DNA of 64,000 nt from Thermomonas aquatica (GCF_006337105.1 NZ_CP040871.1:1426001-1490000), one strand, 5' to 3'; positions 16,677-26,415 are shown, counted from the stretch's first letter. Notes: a model not told the origin generated them from the sequence alone. A program made the numbers and translations.

Positions 16677-17660
16677 ATGGCTGTCCTGGAGGACCGGTTC
16701 GGCCGGACCTTCCCCTACCTGCGGCTCTCGGTCATCGAGGCCTGCAACTTCCGCTGCAGCTATTGCCTGCCGGACGGCTTCCATGCGCGGCCGGAGCGGC
16801 CGCAACCGCTGGGCCGCGAGGAAATCGCGCGCCTGTTGCGCGGCTTCGCCGAGGTCGGGCTGAGCAAGCTGCGGCTGACCGGCGGCGAGCCCAGCCTGCG
16901 CCGCGACCTGCCCGAGATCATCGCGTCCGCGGCGGCGGTGGGCGGCATCGAACGCATCGCCCTGACCACCAACGGCACCCTGCTCGACCGCCGGGTGGCG
17001 CGCTGGCGCGAGGCGGGGCTGACCAATCTCAACGTCAGCGTCGACGCGCTGGAGCGCGCCCGTTTCCACGCGATCACCGGTCACGACCGGCTCGACGAGA
17101 TCCTGCGCGGCATCGAATTGGCGCGCGGCCTGGGCTTCGCCGCGATCAAGCTCAACGCGGTCCTGCTGAAGGGCCTGAACGACGACCAGCTGCCGGCCTG
17201 GCTGGACTACCTGCGCGAGCGCGACGTCAGCCTGCGTTTCATCGAGCTCATGCGCACCGGCGACAACGCCGCCTACTTCCAGCGCCACCACCTGCGCGCC
17301 GAGGCGCTGGAAGCGCAGTTGCGCGAGACGGGCTGGTCCCTGCTGGCGCGCGCCGCCGACGCCGGCCCGGCGCGCGAATACGCGCATCCGGACTATGCCG
17401 GGCGGATCGGCATCATCGCCCCCTATTCGAAGGATTTCTGCGCCGGCTGCAACCGCCTGCGGGTGACCCATACCGGCGACCTGCGGCTGTGCCTGTTCGG
17501 CAACGTCGGCATCCCGCTGCGGCCCTGGCTGCAGGACGATGCCGACCGCGACCGCCTGGTCGCGGCGTTGCGCGCGCAGCTGGGCCTGAAGGCGATCGGC
17601 CACCGCCTGCAGCAGGGCGAGACCGGCATGACCGCCAACCTGTCGACCATCGGCGGCTGA
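16677..17660 (+). CDS. moaA: GTP 3',8-cyclase
   Basis: A 327-residue radical-SAM enzyme for the first step of molybdenum cofactor synthesis (GTP to 3',8-cyclo-GTP). The N-terminal cluster motif CNFRCSYC uses Cys23, Cys27 and Cys30, followed by the SAM-binding TGGEPSLRRD. The C-terminal cluster has the spacing C-x2-C-x13-C (in FCAGCNRLR ... RLC) that holds the substrate-binding 4Fe-4S centre. The usual C-terminal GG is present (STIGG). An AAAGGAG site precedes ATG 16677. moaC-mogA begins at the next base after the stop. Confidence 0.95.
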   Translation: MAVLEDRFGRTFPYLRLSVIEACNFRCSYCLPDGFHARPERPQPLGREEIARLLRGFAEVGLSKLRLTGGEPSLRRDLPEIIASAAAVGGIERIALTTNGTLLDRRVARWREAGLTNLNVSVDALERARFHAITGHDRLDEILRGIELARGLGFAAIKLNAVLLKGLNDDQLPAWLDYLRERDVSLRFIELMRTGDNAAYFQRHHLRAEALEAQLRETGWSLLARAADAGPAREYAHPDYAGRIGIIAPYSKDFCAGCNRLRVTHTGDLRLCLFGNVGIPLRPWLQDDADRDRLVAALRAQLGLKAIGHRLQQGETGMTANLSTIGG

Positions 17661-18656
17661 ATGGACGCGTCCGCTTCCGGTTTCCACATGGCCGACGTGC
17701 GCCGCAAGCGCCCCGTTCCGCGCCGCGCGGTGGCGGTCGGCGAACTGCGCGCCGGCGCGGCCGGCTACGCGGCCCTGGTCGGCAAGACCCTGCCCAAGGG
17801 CGATGCGCTGGCGATGGCCGAAGTGGCCGGTCTGCAGGGCGCCAAGCACGCCGCGCAGCTGATGCCGCTGTGCCATCCGCTGGCGCTCGAGTACGTGGAC
17901 GTGCGCTGCGTGCCGGTCCCCGAACGCCACGCCATCCGGGTGTACTGCGAGACCGCGCTGACCGCCCGGACCGGGGTGGAGATGGAGGCGCTGGCCGGCG
18001 CCAGCGCGGCGCTGCTGACCCTGTACGACCTGACCAAGCCGGTCGAGCCGGCGCTGTCGATCGAAGCGGTGCGCCTGCTGTTCAAGGAAGGCGGCAAGAA
18101 GGGTTTGTGGCTCCATCCGGCGGGAATGGGCGAGGACGAACGCGCGCATTACCGTCCGCAATCCGCGCCCAGGCTCGATGGCGAAGCGGTCGCGGTGATC
18201 ACCCTCAGCGACCGCGCCGCGGCGGGCGTGTACGAGGACAGGAGCGGCGCACTGCTGGAACAGCTGTTGCAGGCAATGGGCGCAGACGTGCGCCGGCGGT
18301 TGCTGGCCGATGGCATCGCGCCGCTGGCCGCCGCCCTGCGCGAGGAAGCCGCGTTGGGCACGCCGCTGGTCCTGTGCACCGGCGGTACCGGCTTCGGCCC
18401 GCGCGACCTCGCCCCCGAAGCCCTGGCCCAGGTCGCCACCCGCGCGGTGCCCGGCCTGGCCGAACTGTTCCGCGGCGCCAGCAGCGCGCATACCCCGCTG
18501 GCCTGGCTGAGCCGCAATGCCAGCGCGCTGGTCGGCGACGGCACCCTGGTGCTGCTGCTGCCCGGCAGCCCGAAGGCGGTGGCGCAGGGCATGGACATCC
18601 TCGGCCCGCTGCTGCCGCATGCGCTGGCGATGATGCGCGGGCGGCCGCACGCATGA
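17661..18656 (+). CDS. Bifunctional MoaC-MogA/MoaB fusion
   Basis: A 331-residue two-domain protein. Residues 1-155 are MoaC, which makes cyclic pyranopterin monophosphate: AKHAAQLMPLCHPLAL, GVEMEALAGASAALLTLYDL and the active-site Lys in LYDLTKP are present. Residues about 172-331 are a MogA/MoaB molybdopterin adenylyltransferase domain: VAVITLSDRAAAGVYEDRSG, LCTGGTGFGPRD and LLPGSPKAVAQGMDI. The fusion places an early and a late cofactor step in one chain; similar fusions are known in proteobacteria. It starts directly at the moaA stop and overlaps moeA (ATGA). Confidence 0.92.
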   Translation: MDASASGFHMADVRRKRPVPRRAVAVGELRAGAAGYAALVGKTLPKGDALAMAEVAGLQGAKHAAQLMPLCHPLALEYVDVRCVPVPERHAIRVYCETALTARTGVEMEALAGASAALLTLYDLTKPVEPALSIEAVRLLFKEGGKKGLWLHPAGMGEDERAHYRPQSAPRLDGEAVAVITLSDRAAAGVYEDRSGALLEQLLQAMGADVRRRLLADGIAPLAAALREEAALGTPLVLCTGGTGFGPRDLAPEALAQVATRAVPGLAELFRGASSAHTPLAWLSRNASALVGDGTLVLLLPGSPKAVAQGMDILGPLLPHALAMMRGRPHA

Positions 18657-19912
18657 AGACCATGCTCGCCGTGGACGAAGCGCTGGCGCTGATCCGCGCC
18701 GCCTGCGCGCCGCTGCCGGCGGAAACCGTGGCGTTGGCGCAGGCCCGCGGCCGCGTGCTGGCGGCGCCGGTGGACGCCCCGCGCGACCTGCCGCCGTTCG
18801 ACAACTCGGCGATGGACGGCTTCGCCCTGCGCTGGCGCGAGGACCTGGCCGAAGGCACGGCGATCGCGGTGCTGGCCGAACAGGCCGCGGGCGACGGCAT
18901 CGCCGGCCAGTCCGACGGCGCCTGCAGCATCATGACCGGCGCGCGCCTGCCGGACGGATTGGACACGGTCGTCCCGGTCGAGGACTGCCGCGTGCTCGAA
19001 CGCACCGGCGACGGCCGGCCGGCGGCGATCGTGCTGTCGCGCGCGCCGCAGCGGGGCCAGCATGTGCGCCATGCCGGCGAGGACGTGGCGGCCGGCCAGC
19101 GCGTGCTGGAGGCCGGCGCGCGGCTGGACGAGGAAGCGCTGCTGGTGCTGCGCGGGATCGGCATCGGCCGCCTGGCGGTACGCCGCCGGCCGCGGCTGGC
19201 GCTGGCCTGCACCGGCCGCGAACTGGTGGACGCCGACGGCGCCGAACTCGCGCCCGGGCAGATCGCCAACACCAATGGCCCCTACCTGGAGCAGCTGTTC
19301 GCCGAGGCCGGCGCCGAGCTGGTCGAACGCGTCACCCTGCCCGACGAGCCCGCGGCCTTCGCGGCCTGGCTGGCGCGCTGGCTGGAGGCCGGCATCGAGC
19401 TGGTGGTGACCACCGGCGCGGTGTCGATGGGCCGCTACGATTTCGTCCCCGACGTACTGCGCGCTGCCGGCGCCGTGCTGCATTTCCACAAGCTGAAGAT
19501 GCGTCCGGGCAAACCGCTGCTGTTCGCCACCGCCGGCCGCGGCAGCCTGGTGTTCGGCCTGCCCGGCAATCCGGTGTCGAGCGCGGTCGGTGCGCGCTTC
19601 TTCGTGGATGCCGCGCTGCGCGCGCTGGCCGGGCGGCCGCCGGAACCGCCGCTGGCGCTGCCGCTGGCCGCCGCGGTGCGCAAGAAGCCGGGCTTTTCCA
19701 TGCTGCAGAAGGCGGCATTCGCACTGGACGCGCAGGGCCGCCTGCAGGTGCGCCTGCTGCACGGCCAGGAAAGCTTCAAGACCGCGCCGCTGCTGGCGGC
19801 GCGCGCCTGGGCCGTGCTGCCCGAGGCCTCCGCCGAGCTTCCCGCCGGGACGCCGGTGCCGGTGTACCCGCTCCGCCCCGGCGGAGCCCCGTTCGATGGA
19901 CTGCTGCGATGA
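18653..19912 (+). CDS. moeA: Molybdopterin molybdotransferase
   Basis: A 419-residue protein that inserts molybdate into adenylylated molybdopterin. Visible motifs: PPFDNSAMDGFALR near residue 45, IMTGARLPDGLDTVVPVED, the nucleotide-binding VVTTGAVSMGRYDFVPDVL, KMRPGKPLLFA and GLPGNPVSS. The C-terminal domain IV completes the family length. The start overlaps the moaC-mogA stop and the end overlaps moaD, both by ATGA, indicating a tightly coupled operon. Confidence 0.94.
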   Translation: MKTMLAVDEALALIRAACAPLPAETVALAQARGRVLAAPVDAPRDLPPFDNSAMDGFALRWREDLAEGTAIAVLAEQAAGDGIAGQSDGACSIMTGARLPDGLDTVVPVEDCRVLERTGDGRPAAIVLSRAPQRGQHVRHAGEDVAAGQRVLEAGARLDEEALLVLRGIGIGRLAVRRRPRLALACTGRELVDADGAELAPGQIANTNGPYLEQLFAEAGAELVERVTLPDEPAAFAAWLARWLEAGIELVVTTGAVSMGRYDFVPDVLRAAGAVLHFHKLKMRPGKPLLFATAGRGSLVFGLPGNPVSSAVGARFFVDAALRALAGRPPEPPLALPLAAAVRKKPGFSMLQKAAFALDAQGRLQVRLLHGQESFKTAPLLAARAWAVLPEASAELPAGTPVPVYPLRPGGAPFDGLLR

Positions 19913-20169
19913 AGATTTCCCTGCAACTGTTCGGCCGTTTCCGCGACTTCGGCGCCGCCCCCGAGATCGCCCTGGAATTCCCCGGCATCGCCACCGTGGC
20001 CGACTTCCGCGCCGCGTTCGACGCCTGGGCGCGCGCGCACTGGCCCGGCTACCCGCCCGGCCTGCTGCAGGCCTCGGCGATCGCCACCGAATCCAGCCTG
20101 CTGCGCGCGGACAGCGCCCTGCCCGCCGATGGCCGGCTGGCGCTGCTGCCGCCGGTGAGCGGAGGCTGA
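19909..20169 (+). CDS. moaD: Molybdopterin synthase sulfur carrier subunit
   Basis: An 86-residue ubiquitin-fold protein. It starts KISLQLFGRFRDF and ends in VSGG; the terminal Gly-Gly carries the thiocarboxylate sulfur given to precursor Z. Length and fold match MoaD. It overlaps moeA (ATGA) and is followed after 2 bp by its partner moaE. The MoeB-like activating enzyme is not in the window. Confidence 0.9.
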   Translation: MKISLQLFGRFRDFGAAPEIALEFPGIATVADFRAAFDAWARAHWPGYPPGLLQASAIATESSLLRADSALPADGRLALLPPVSGG

Positions 20170-20171
20170 GC

Positions 20172-20705
20172 ATGCACGAGCAACCGCACAGCGACCCGCG
20201 CATCGCCTGCGCCGTGGTCGACATCGCCGAAGGCCGGCTGGACGTGCAGGCCGCCCTCGATTTCGTCGGCGACGATGCCCATGGCGGCATCGACGTGTTC
20301 ATCGGCCGCGTGCGCGCGTCCAGCCACGGCCGCCAGTGCGTGGGCATCCACTACGACATGTTCGACGCGCTCGCCCTGAACGTGTTCCGCGCCACCGCCG
20401 CGGCGGCGGTCGAACGCTACGGCCCGGCCGCGAAATGCTACGTCGCCCACGCCAAGGGCAGGCTGGCGGTCGGCGACCTGGCGGTGGTGATCGCGTTCGG
20501 CAGCCCGCACCGCGACGAGGCCTTCCGCGGCTGCCGCGAAGTGATCGAGGCGGTCAAGCACCAGGCGCCGATCTGGAAGCAGGAGCACTTCGTCGACGGC
20601 CTCAGCGAATGGAGCGAGGGCTGCTCGCTGTGCGGCGACGCGCATGCGCAGGCGGGCGATGCGGCCGGCCACGCGCACGCGGAGCCCGCGGCGGTGCGCG
20701 CATGA
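20172..20705 (+). CDS. moaE: Molybdopterin synthase catalytic subunit
   Basis: A 177-residue protein that converts precursor Z to molybdopterin using MoaD sulfur. Family motifs are GGIDVFIGRVRASSHGRQ, the HAKGRLAVGDLAVVIAF block, HRDEAFRGCREVIEAVKHQ and the catalytic Lys in APIWKQEHFVDG. The C-terminal about 30 residues (Cys, His and Ala-rich) extend beyond the usual end; their role is unknown. The stop overlaps the next gene by ATGA. Confidence 0.93.
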   Translation: MHEQPHSDPRIACAVVDIAEGRLDVQAALDFVGDDAHGGIDVFIGRVRASSHGRQCVGIHYDMFDALALNVFRATAAAAVERYGPAAKCYVAHAKGRLAVGDLAVVIAFGSPHRDEAFRGCREVIEAVKHQAPIWKQEHFVDGLSEWSEGCSLCGDAHAQAGDAAGHAHAEPAAVRA

Positions 20706-21043
20706 AGCTGCAGGTCGCCTGCGGCCAGCTGCGGCTGCGCCTGTCCGAGCAAGAACTGGCCTTGCTGACCACGCACGGCAGCTTCGCGCAGGCCATGCCC
20801 TGCCCCGATGGGCGTGCCGCGCAGTGCCGCCTGGTCCTGGACGCGCAGGCCGAGGCCGGCCAGTGCCGCGGCGACCTGATGGACCTGCAGCTGCTGCTGC
20901 CGCGCGCGGCGTTCCTGGCCTTCGCCGCGGAACGCCCGCGCCGCGACGGCTTCGCCTTCGCGCAGGGCCCGCTGCGGATCTCGGTGGAGGTCGACGTGCG
21001 CGACAGCCATCGGGTCCGCCGCGATGCCGCGCGATCCGGGTAA
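20702..21043 (+). CDS. Unknown protein at the end of the Moco operon
   Basis: A 113-residue protein with alternating polar/hydrophobic strands and turns (KLQVACGQLRLRLSEQELAL, then ISVEVDVRDS) that suggest a small beta-rich fold. I do not recognise a family. It begins inside the moaE stop codon (ATGA) and ends 81 bp before narG, so it is translated with the cofactor genes. A role in Moco handling or Nar assembly is inference from position only. Confidence 0.65.
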   Translation: MKLQVACGQLRLRLSEQELALLTTHGSFAQAMPCPDGRAAQCRLVLDAQAEAGQCRGDLMDLQLLLPRAAFLAFAAERPRRDGFAFAQGPLRISVEVDVRDSHRVRRDAARSG

Positions 21044-21054
21044 TTCGCCCCGGG

Positions 21055-21068
21055 TTGACGCACGTCAA
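21055..21068. promoter_or_regulatory. FNR/Anr-like box upstream of narG
   Basis: TTGACGCACGTCAA is a perfect palindrome in both half-sites (TTGAC/GTCAA). Its centre is 63 bp before the narG ATG, close enough for class II activation with a short leader. Confidence 0.7.
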
Positions 21069-21124
21069 TAGCGGAACCCGGCGTTGCCCGCACACTGCCG
21101 CGGCCAACGCACGGGATCCACGAC

Positions 21125-24100
21125 ATGAGTTATTTCCTCGACCGGCTGAACTTCCTGAAGCCTGCGCCCGAATCCTTTTCGGAGGGACACGGCGCCACCC
21201 GCGGCGACGACCGCAGCTGGGAAGACGGTTACCGCCAGCGCTGGCAGTACGACAAGATCGTGCGCTCGACGCATGGGGTGAACTGCACGGGTTCCTGCAG
21301 CTGGAAGGTCTACGTCAAGAACGGCCTGGTCACCTGGGAAACCCAGCAGACCGACTACCCGCGCACCCGCCCCGACCTGCCCAACCACGAACCGCGCGGC
21401 TGCCCGCGCGGCGCCAGCTATTCCTGGTACCTGTACAGCGCCAACCGGGTGAAGTACCCGCTGGTGCGCAGCGCGCTGCTCAAGCTGTGGCGCGAGGCGC
21501 GCAAGGACAAGGCGCCGGTCGACGCCTGGGCCAGCATCGCCGGCGACGAGGCCAAGGCGAAGACCTACAAGTCCAAGCGCGGCATGGGCGGCTTCGTGCG
21601 CTCCAGCTGGGACGAGGTCAACGAAATCGTCGCCGCCTCCAACCTGTACACGGTCAAGCGCTGGGGCCCGGACCGGGTGGTCGGCTTCTCGCCGATCCCG
21701 GCGATGTCGATGGTCAGCTACGCCGCCGGCGCGCGCTATCTCTCCCTGCTCGGCGGCGCCTGCCTGAGTTTCTACGACTGGTACTGCGACCTGCCGCCGT
21801 CCAGCCCGCAGGTGTGGGGCGAGCAGACCGACGTGCCGGAATCGGCCGACTGGTACAACAGCCGCTACATCATCGCCTGGGGCAGCAACGTCCCGCAGAC
21901 GCGCACGCCGGACGCGCACTTCTTCACCGAGGCGCGCTACAACGGCACCAAGACGGTGGCGATCACCCCCGACTATTCGGAAGTCGCCAAGCTCACCGAC
22001 CACTGGCTGCATCCCAAGCAGGGCACCGACGCCGCGCTGGCGTTCGCGTTCGGCCACGTGATCCTGAAAGAGTTCCACGTCGACGCGCCGTCGCAGTACT
22101 TCACCGACTACTGCCGCCAGTACAGCGACATGCCGCTGCTGGTGCGGCTGGAAAAGCGCGCCGACGGCCGGCTGGTGCCGGAGCGCTTCCTGCGCGCCGC
22201 CGACCTCGGCGGGCTGGGCGAGGCCAACAACCCCGAATGGAAGACCCTGGCCTACGACGACGCCACCGGCGAGATCACCGTGCCCAACGGCTCGGTCGGC
22301 TTCCGCTGGGGCGAGAAGGGCAAGTGGAACATCGAGGAGAAGGACAGCGGCGGCCGCGAAACCCGCCTGCGCCTGAGCCTGAAGGACCATGCCGACGCCA
22401 TCGAGGCGGTCAGCTTCCCCTACTTCGGCGGCATCGAGAACGACTACTGGACCGAGTCGAAGTTCGACGAGGTGCTGGAGCGCAACATCCCGGTCAAGCG
22501 CCTGACCCTGGCCGACGGCCGGGAATGGGCGGTGGCCAGCGTGTACGACCTGCTGCTGGCGCAGTACGGCGTGGACCGCGGCTTCGGCGGCGGCAACGTG
22601 GCCGCCGGCTACGACGACGACATGCCCGGCACCCCGGCCTGGCAGGAACGCATCACCGGCGTGCCGCGCGCCGAGGTCATCGCCATCGCCCGCGAGTTCG
22701 CGCGCACCGCGGACAAGACCCGCGGCCGCAGCATGATCATCGTCGGCGCGGCGATGAACCACTGGTTCCACAACGACATGAACTACCGCGGGCTGATCAA
22801 CATGCTCGTGATGTGCGGCTGCGTCGGCCAGACCGGCGGCGGCTGGGCGCACTACGTGGGCCAGGAGAAGCTGCGCCCGCAGTCGGGCTGGGCGCCGCTG
22901 GCGTTCGCCACCGACTGGAGCAAGCCGCCGCGGCAGATGAACGGCACCTCGTTCTTCTACTTCAACTCCAGCCAGTACCGCTACGAGAAGCTCGGCGTCG
23001 AGGAAATCCTGTCGCCGCTGGCCGACAAGGCGAAGTACACCGGCTCGCTGGCCGACTTCAACCTGCGCGCGGTGCGGATGGGCTGGCTGCCGGCGATCCC
23101 GCAGCTCAACGCCAACCCGATGCAGCTGGTGCGCGACGCCGAACGGGCCGGGATGGCGCCGGTGGACTACGCGGTGGGCAAGCTCAAGGACGGCAGCCTG
23201 GACTTCGCCTTCGCCGACCCGGACGCGCCGGAGAATTTCCCGCGCAACCTGTTCATCTGGCGCAGCAACCTGCTGGGCAGCTCCGGCAAGGGCCACGAGT
23301 ACATGCTCAAGCACCTGCTGGGCACCCGCCACGGCGTGCAGGGCAAGGACCTGGGCGAGCGCGGCGCGACCAAGCCGGAAGAAGTGACGTGGCGCGACGA
23401 AGCGCCGGAAGGCAAGCTCGACCTGCTGGTGACGCTCGACTTCCGCATGTGCACCACCGCGCTGTACAGCGACATCGTGCTGCCCACCGCGACCTGGTAC
23501 GAGAAGAACGACCTCAACACCTCGGACATGCACCCGTTCATCCACCCGCTGTCGAAGGCGGTGGACCCGGCGTGGGAAGCGCGCAGCGACTGGGACATCT
23601 TCAAGGGCATCGCCCGCACGGTCAGCGCGCTCGCGCCCGGCGTGCTGGGGGTGGAGAAGGACCTGGTGCTGGTGCCGACCCTGCACGACACGCCCAACGA
23701 GATCGCCATGCCCTACGGCGTGACCGACTGGAAGAAGGGCGAGTGCGAACTGATCCCGGGCAAGACCGCGCCGAGCATGGTGGTGGTCGAGCGCGACTAC
23801 CCGAACCTGTACAAGAAGTTCACCTCGCTCGGCCCGCTGCTGGACAACCAGGGCAACGGCGGCAAGGGCATGGCCTGGGACACCACCCATGAAGTGGAAT
23901 TCCTCGGCCGGCTCAACCACGAGGTGGACGAAGCCGGCATCAGCCACGGCCGCCCGCAGCTGGAAACCGCGATCGACTGCGCCGAGGCGATCATGCACCT
24001 CGCGCCGGAGACCAACGGCCACGTGGCGGTGAAGGCGTGGAAGTCGCTCGAGGGCTTCACCGGGCGCAGCCACACCCACCTGGCGGAAGGCAAGGAACAC

Positions 24101-24868
24101 GAGGCGATCCGCTTCCGCGACATCCAGGCGCAGCCGCGCAAGATCATCAGCTCGCCGATCTGGTCCGGGCTGGAAGACGAGAACGTCAGCTACAACGCCG
24201 GCTACACCAACGTCCACGAACTGATCCCGTGGCGCACCCTCACCGGCCGCCAGCAGTTCTACCAGGACCACGAATGGATGCGCGACTTCGGCGAAGCCTT
24301 CATGGGCTACCGGCCGCCGGTCGACACCAAGACGATCAAGCCGATCCACGGCAAGAAGCCGAACGGCAACCGCGAGATCGTCCTCAACTGGATCACCCCG
24401 CACCAGAAATGGGGCATCCACAGCACCTACAGCGACAACCTGATCATGCAGACGCTGTCGCGCGGCGGGCCGATCGTGTGGCTGTCCGAGGACGACGCGA
24501 AGTCGGCCGGGATCGAGGACAACGACTGGATCGAACTGTTCAACGTCAACGGCGCGATCGCCGCGCGCGCGGTGGTCAGCCAGCGCGTGATGAACGGCAT
24601 CGCGATGATGTACCACGCGCAGGAACGCATCATCAACACGCCCGGCAGCGAGGTCACCGGCACCCGCGGCGGCATCCACAACTCGGTGACCCGGGTGGTG
24701 GTGAAGCCCACCCACATGATCGGCGGCTACGCGCAGCTGGCCTACGGCTTCAACTACTACGGCACGGTGGGCACCAACCGCGACGAACTGGTGGTGGTGC
24801 GCAAGATGGACAAGGTCGATTGGCTGGACGGCGAAGCCGTGCCCGCGGCCGCCAAGGAGGTGGTGTGA
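21125..24868 (+). CDS. narG: Respiratory nitrate reductase alpha subunit
   Basis: A 1247-residue molybdopterin oxidoreductase that reduces nitrate to nitrite on the cytoplasmic face of the membrane. The N-terminal FS0 cluster site is THGVNCTGSCSWKVY (His plus Cys ligands). The GEQTDVPESADWYNS block with its Mo-ligand Asp and IIAWGSNVPQTRTPDAHF are NarG signatures. The absence of a twin-arginine motif fits the membrane-bound cytoplasmic enzyme rather than Nap. Electrons come from NarI via NarH. The stop overlaps narH by one base. The FNR-like box upstream suggests induction without oxygen. Confidence 0.97.
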   Translation: MSYFLDRLNFLKPAPESFSEGHGATRGDDRSWEDGYRQRWQYDKIVRSTHGVNCTGSCSWKVYVKNGLVTWETQQTDYPRTRPDLPNHEPRGCPRGASYSWYLYSANRVKYPLVRSALLKLWREARKDKAPVDAWASIAGDEAKAKTYKSKRGMGGFVRSSWDEVNEIVAASNLYTVKRWGPDRVVGFSPIPAMSMVSYAAGARYLSLLGGACLSFYDWYCDLPPSSPQVWGEQTDVPESADWYNSRYIIAWGSNVPQTRTPDAHFFTEARYNGTKTVAITPDYSEVAKLTDHWLHPKQGTDAALAFAFGHVILKEFHVDAPSQYFTDYCRQYSDMPLLVRLEKRADGRLVPERFLRAADLGGLGEANNPEWKTLAYDDATGEITVPNGSVGFRWGEKGKWNIEEKDSGGRETRLRLSLKDHADAIEAVSFPYFGGIENDYWTESKFDEVLERNIPVKRLTLADGREWAVASVYDLLLAQYGVDRGFGGGNVAAGYDDDMPGTPAWQERITGVPRAEVIAIAREFARTADKTRGRSMIIVGAAMNHWFHNDMNYRGLINMLVMCGCVGQTGGGWAHYVGQEKLRPQSGWAPLAFATDWSKPPRQMNGTSFFYFNSSQYRYEKLGVEEILSPLADKAKYTGSLADFNLRAVRMGWLPAIPQLNANPMQLVRDAERAGMAPVDYAVGKLKDGSLDFAFADPDAPENFPRNLFIWRSNLLGSSGKGHEYMLKHLLGTRHGVQGKDLGERGATKPEEVTWRDEAPEGKLDLLVTLDFRMCTTALYSDIVLPTATWYEKNDLNTSDMHPFIHPLSKAVDPAWEARSDWDIFKGIARTVSALAPGVLGVEKDLVLVPTLHDTPNEIAMPYGVTDWKKGECELIPGKTAPSMVVVERDYPNLYKKFTSLGPLLDNQGNGGKGMAWDTTHEVEFLGRLNHEVDEAGISHGRPQLETAIDCAEAIMHLAPETNGHVAVKAWKSLEGFTGRSHTHLAEGKEHEAIRFRDIQAQPRKIISSPIWSGLEDENVSYNAGYTNVHELIPWRTLTGRQQFYQDHEWMRDFGEAFMGYRPPVDTKTIKPIHGKKPNGNREIVLNWITPHQKWGIHSTYSDNLIMQTLSRGGPIVWLSEDDAKSAGIEDNDWIELFNVNGAIAARAVVSQRVMNGIAMMYHAQERIINTPGSEVTGTRGGIHNSVTRVVVKPTHMIGGYAQLAYGFNYYGTVGTNRDELVVVRKMDKVDWLDGEAVPAAAKEVV

Positions 24869-26415
24869 TGAAGGTCCGTGCCCAGATCGCGATGGTCCTG
24901 AACCTGGACAAGTGCATCGGCTGCCATACCTGCTCGATCACCTGCAAGAACGTGTGGACCAGCCGCGAAGGCGTGGAATACGCGTGGTTCAACAACGTCG
25001 AGACCAAGCCCGGCATCGGCTATCCCAAGGAATGGGAGAACCAGCGCAAGTGGAACGGCGGCTGGGTGCGCGGCGCCAACGGCAGGATCAGCCTCAAGGC
25101 CGGCGGCCGCCTGCGCCTGCTGGCCAAGATCTTCGCCAACCCCGACCTGCCGCAGATCGACGACTACTACGAGCCGTTCGACTTCGACTACCAGCACCTG
25201 CACCAGGCGCCCGAGGGCCAGCACCAGCCGACCGCGCGGCCGCGTTCGCTGATCAGCGGCGAGCGCATGCAGAAGATCCACTGGGGCCCGAACTGGGAGG
25301 AGATCCTCGGCACCGAGTTCGCCAAGCGCAGCAAGGACAGCAACTTCGACGGCGTGCAGCGCGAGATCTACGGCGCGTTCGAGAAGACCTTCATGATGTA
25401 CCTGCCGCGGCTGTGCGAGCACTGCCTCAACCCGGCCTGCGTGGCGTCCTGCCCGAGCGGCGCGATCTACAAGCGCGAGGAGGACGGCATCGTCCTGATC
25501 GACCAGGACAAGTGCCGCGGCTGGCGCATGTGCGTGTCCGCCTGCCCGTACAAGAAGATCTACTACAACTGGAAGTCGGGCAAATCCGAGAAGTGCATCT
25601 TCTGCTACCCGCGCATCGAGATGGGCGAGCCGACGGTGTGCTCGGAAACCTGCGTGGGCCGCATCCGCTACCTCGGGGTGATGCTGTACGACGCCGACCG
25701 CATCCAGGAAGCGGCCTCGGTGCCGTCGGAGAAGGACCTGTACCAGGCCCACCTCGACATCTTCCTCGACCCGACCGACCCCAAGGTCATCGAGGCCGCG
25801 CGCGCCGAAGGCATCCCCGACAGCTGGCTGGACGCGGCCCGGGCCTCGCCGGTGTACAAGCTGGCGATCGACTGGAAGCTGGCACTGCCGCTGCACCCGG
25901 AATACCGCACCCTGCCGATGGTCTGGTACGTGCCGCCGCTGTCGCCGATCCAGTCGGCCGCGGATGCCGGCCGGATCGGCAAGAACGGCGAGATCCCGGA
26001 CGTGAAGTCGCTGCGCATCCCGGTGCGCTACCTGGCCAACCTGCTGACCGCGGGCGACGAGGCGCCGGTGGTGCGGGCGATGGAACGCATGCTGGCGATG
26101 CGCGCCTGGCGCCGGGCGATGCACGTGGACGGCGTGGAGGACCTGGAGGTGCTGCAGCAGGCCGGACTGAGCCTGCACCAGGCCGAGGAGATGTACCGCT
26201 ACCTCGCGATCGCCAACTACGAGGATCGCTTCGTGATCCCGAGCGCGCACCGCGAATACGCCAACGACGCCTTCGGCGAGCGCGGCGGCTGCGGCTTCAC
26301 CTTCGGCAACGGCTGCTCGCCGTCGACACCGGCGGAAGCGCTGTTCGGCGGCCGCTCGACCCAGACCTACCAGGTGCCGCCGGCGCGCCAGTTGCCGGTC
26401 AGGGAAAAGGCATGA
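24868..26415 (+). CDS. narH: Respiratory nitrate reductase beta (iron-sulfur) subunit
   Basis: A 515-residue electron-transfer subunit with four ferredoxin-like clusters. Cysteine groups are CIGCHTCSITC at the N terminus, CEHCLNPACVASCP in the centre, and CRGWRMCVSACP, in which Trp replaces the second Cys, the hallmark of the 3Fe-4S cluster in NarH. Later Cys residues in CIFCYPR and CSETCVGR complete the set. It passes electrons from NarI haem to NarG. The gene overlaps narG by one base and narJ by four. Confidence 0.97.
   Translation: MKVRAQIAMVLNLDKCIGCHTCSITCKNVWTSREGVEYAWFNNVETKPGIGYPKEWENQRKWNGGWVRGANGRISLKAGGRLRLLAKIFANPDLPQIDDYYEPFDFDYQHLHQAPEGQHQPTARPRSLISGERMQKIHWGPNWEEILGTEFAKRSKDSNFDGVQREIYGAFEKTFMMYLPRLCEHCLNPACVASCPSGAIYKREEDGIVLIDQDKCRGWRMCVSACPYKKIYYNWKSGKSEKCIFCYPRIEMGEPTVCSETCVGRIRYLGVMLYDADRIQEAASVPSEKDLYQAHLDIFLDPTDPKVIEAARAEGIPDSWLDAARASPVYKLAIDWKLALPLHPEYRTLPMVWYVPPLSPIQSAADAGRIGKNGEIPDVKSLRIPVRYLANLLTAGDEAPVVRAMERMLAMRAWRRAMHVDGVEDLEVLQQAGLSLHQAEEMYRYLAIANYEDRFVIPSAHREYANDAFGERGGCGFTFGNGCSPSTPAEALFGGRSTQTYQVPPARQLPVREKA

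Noticed and set aside
15816-18650. Long minus-strand frame covering dusA upstream, moaA and moaC-mogA
   Set aside because: It is a shadow of well-supported plus-strand genes; only its first part coincides with the genuine dusA frame.
21065-24715. Very long open frame antisense to narG
   Set aside because: High-GC third-position bias of narG produces it. Its protein is a low-complexity Arg/Gly/Val/His sequence without domains, and narG itself is unmistakable.
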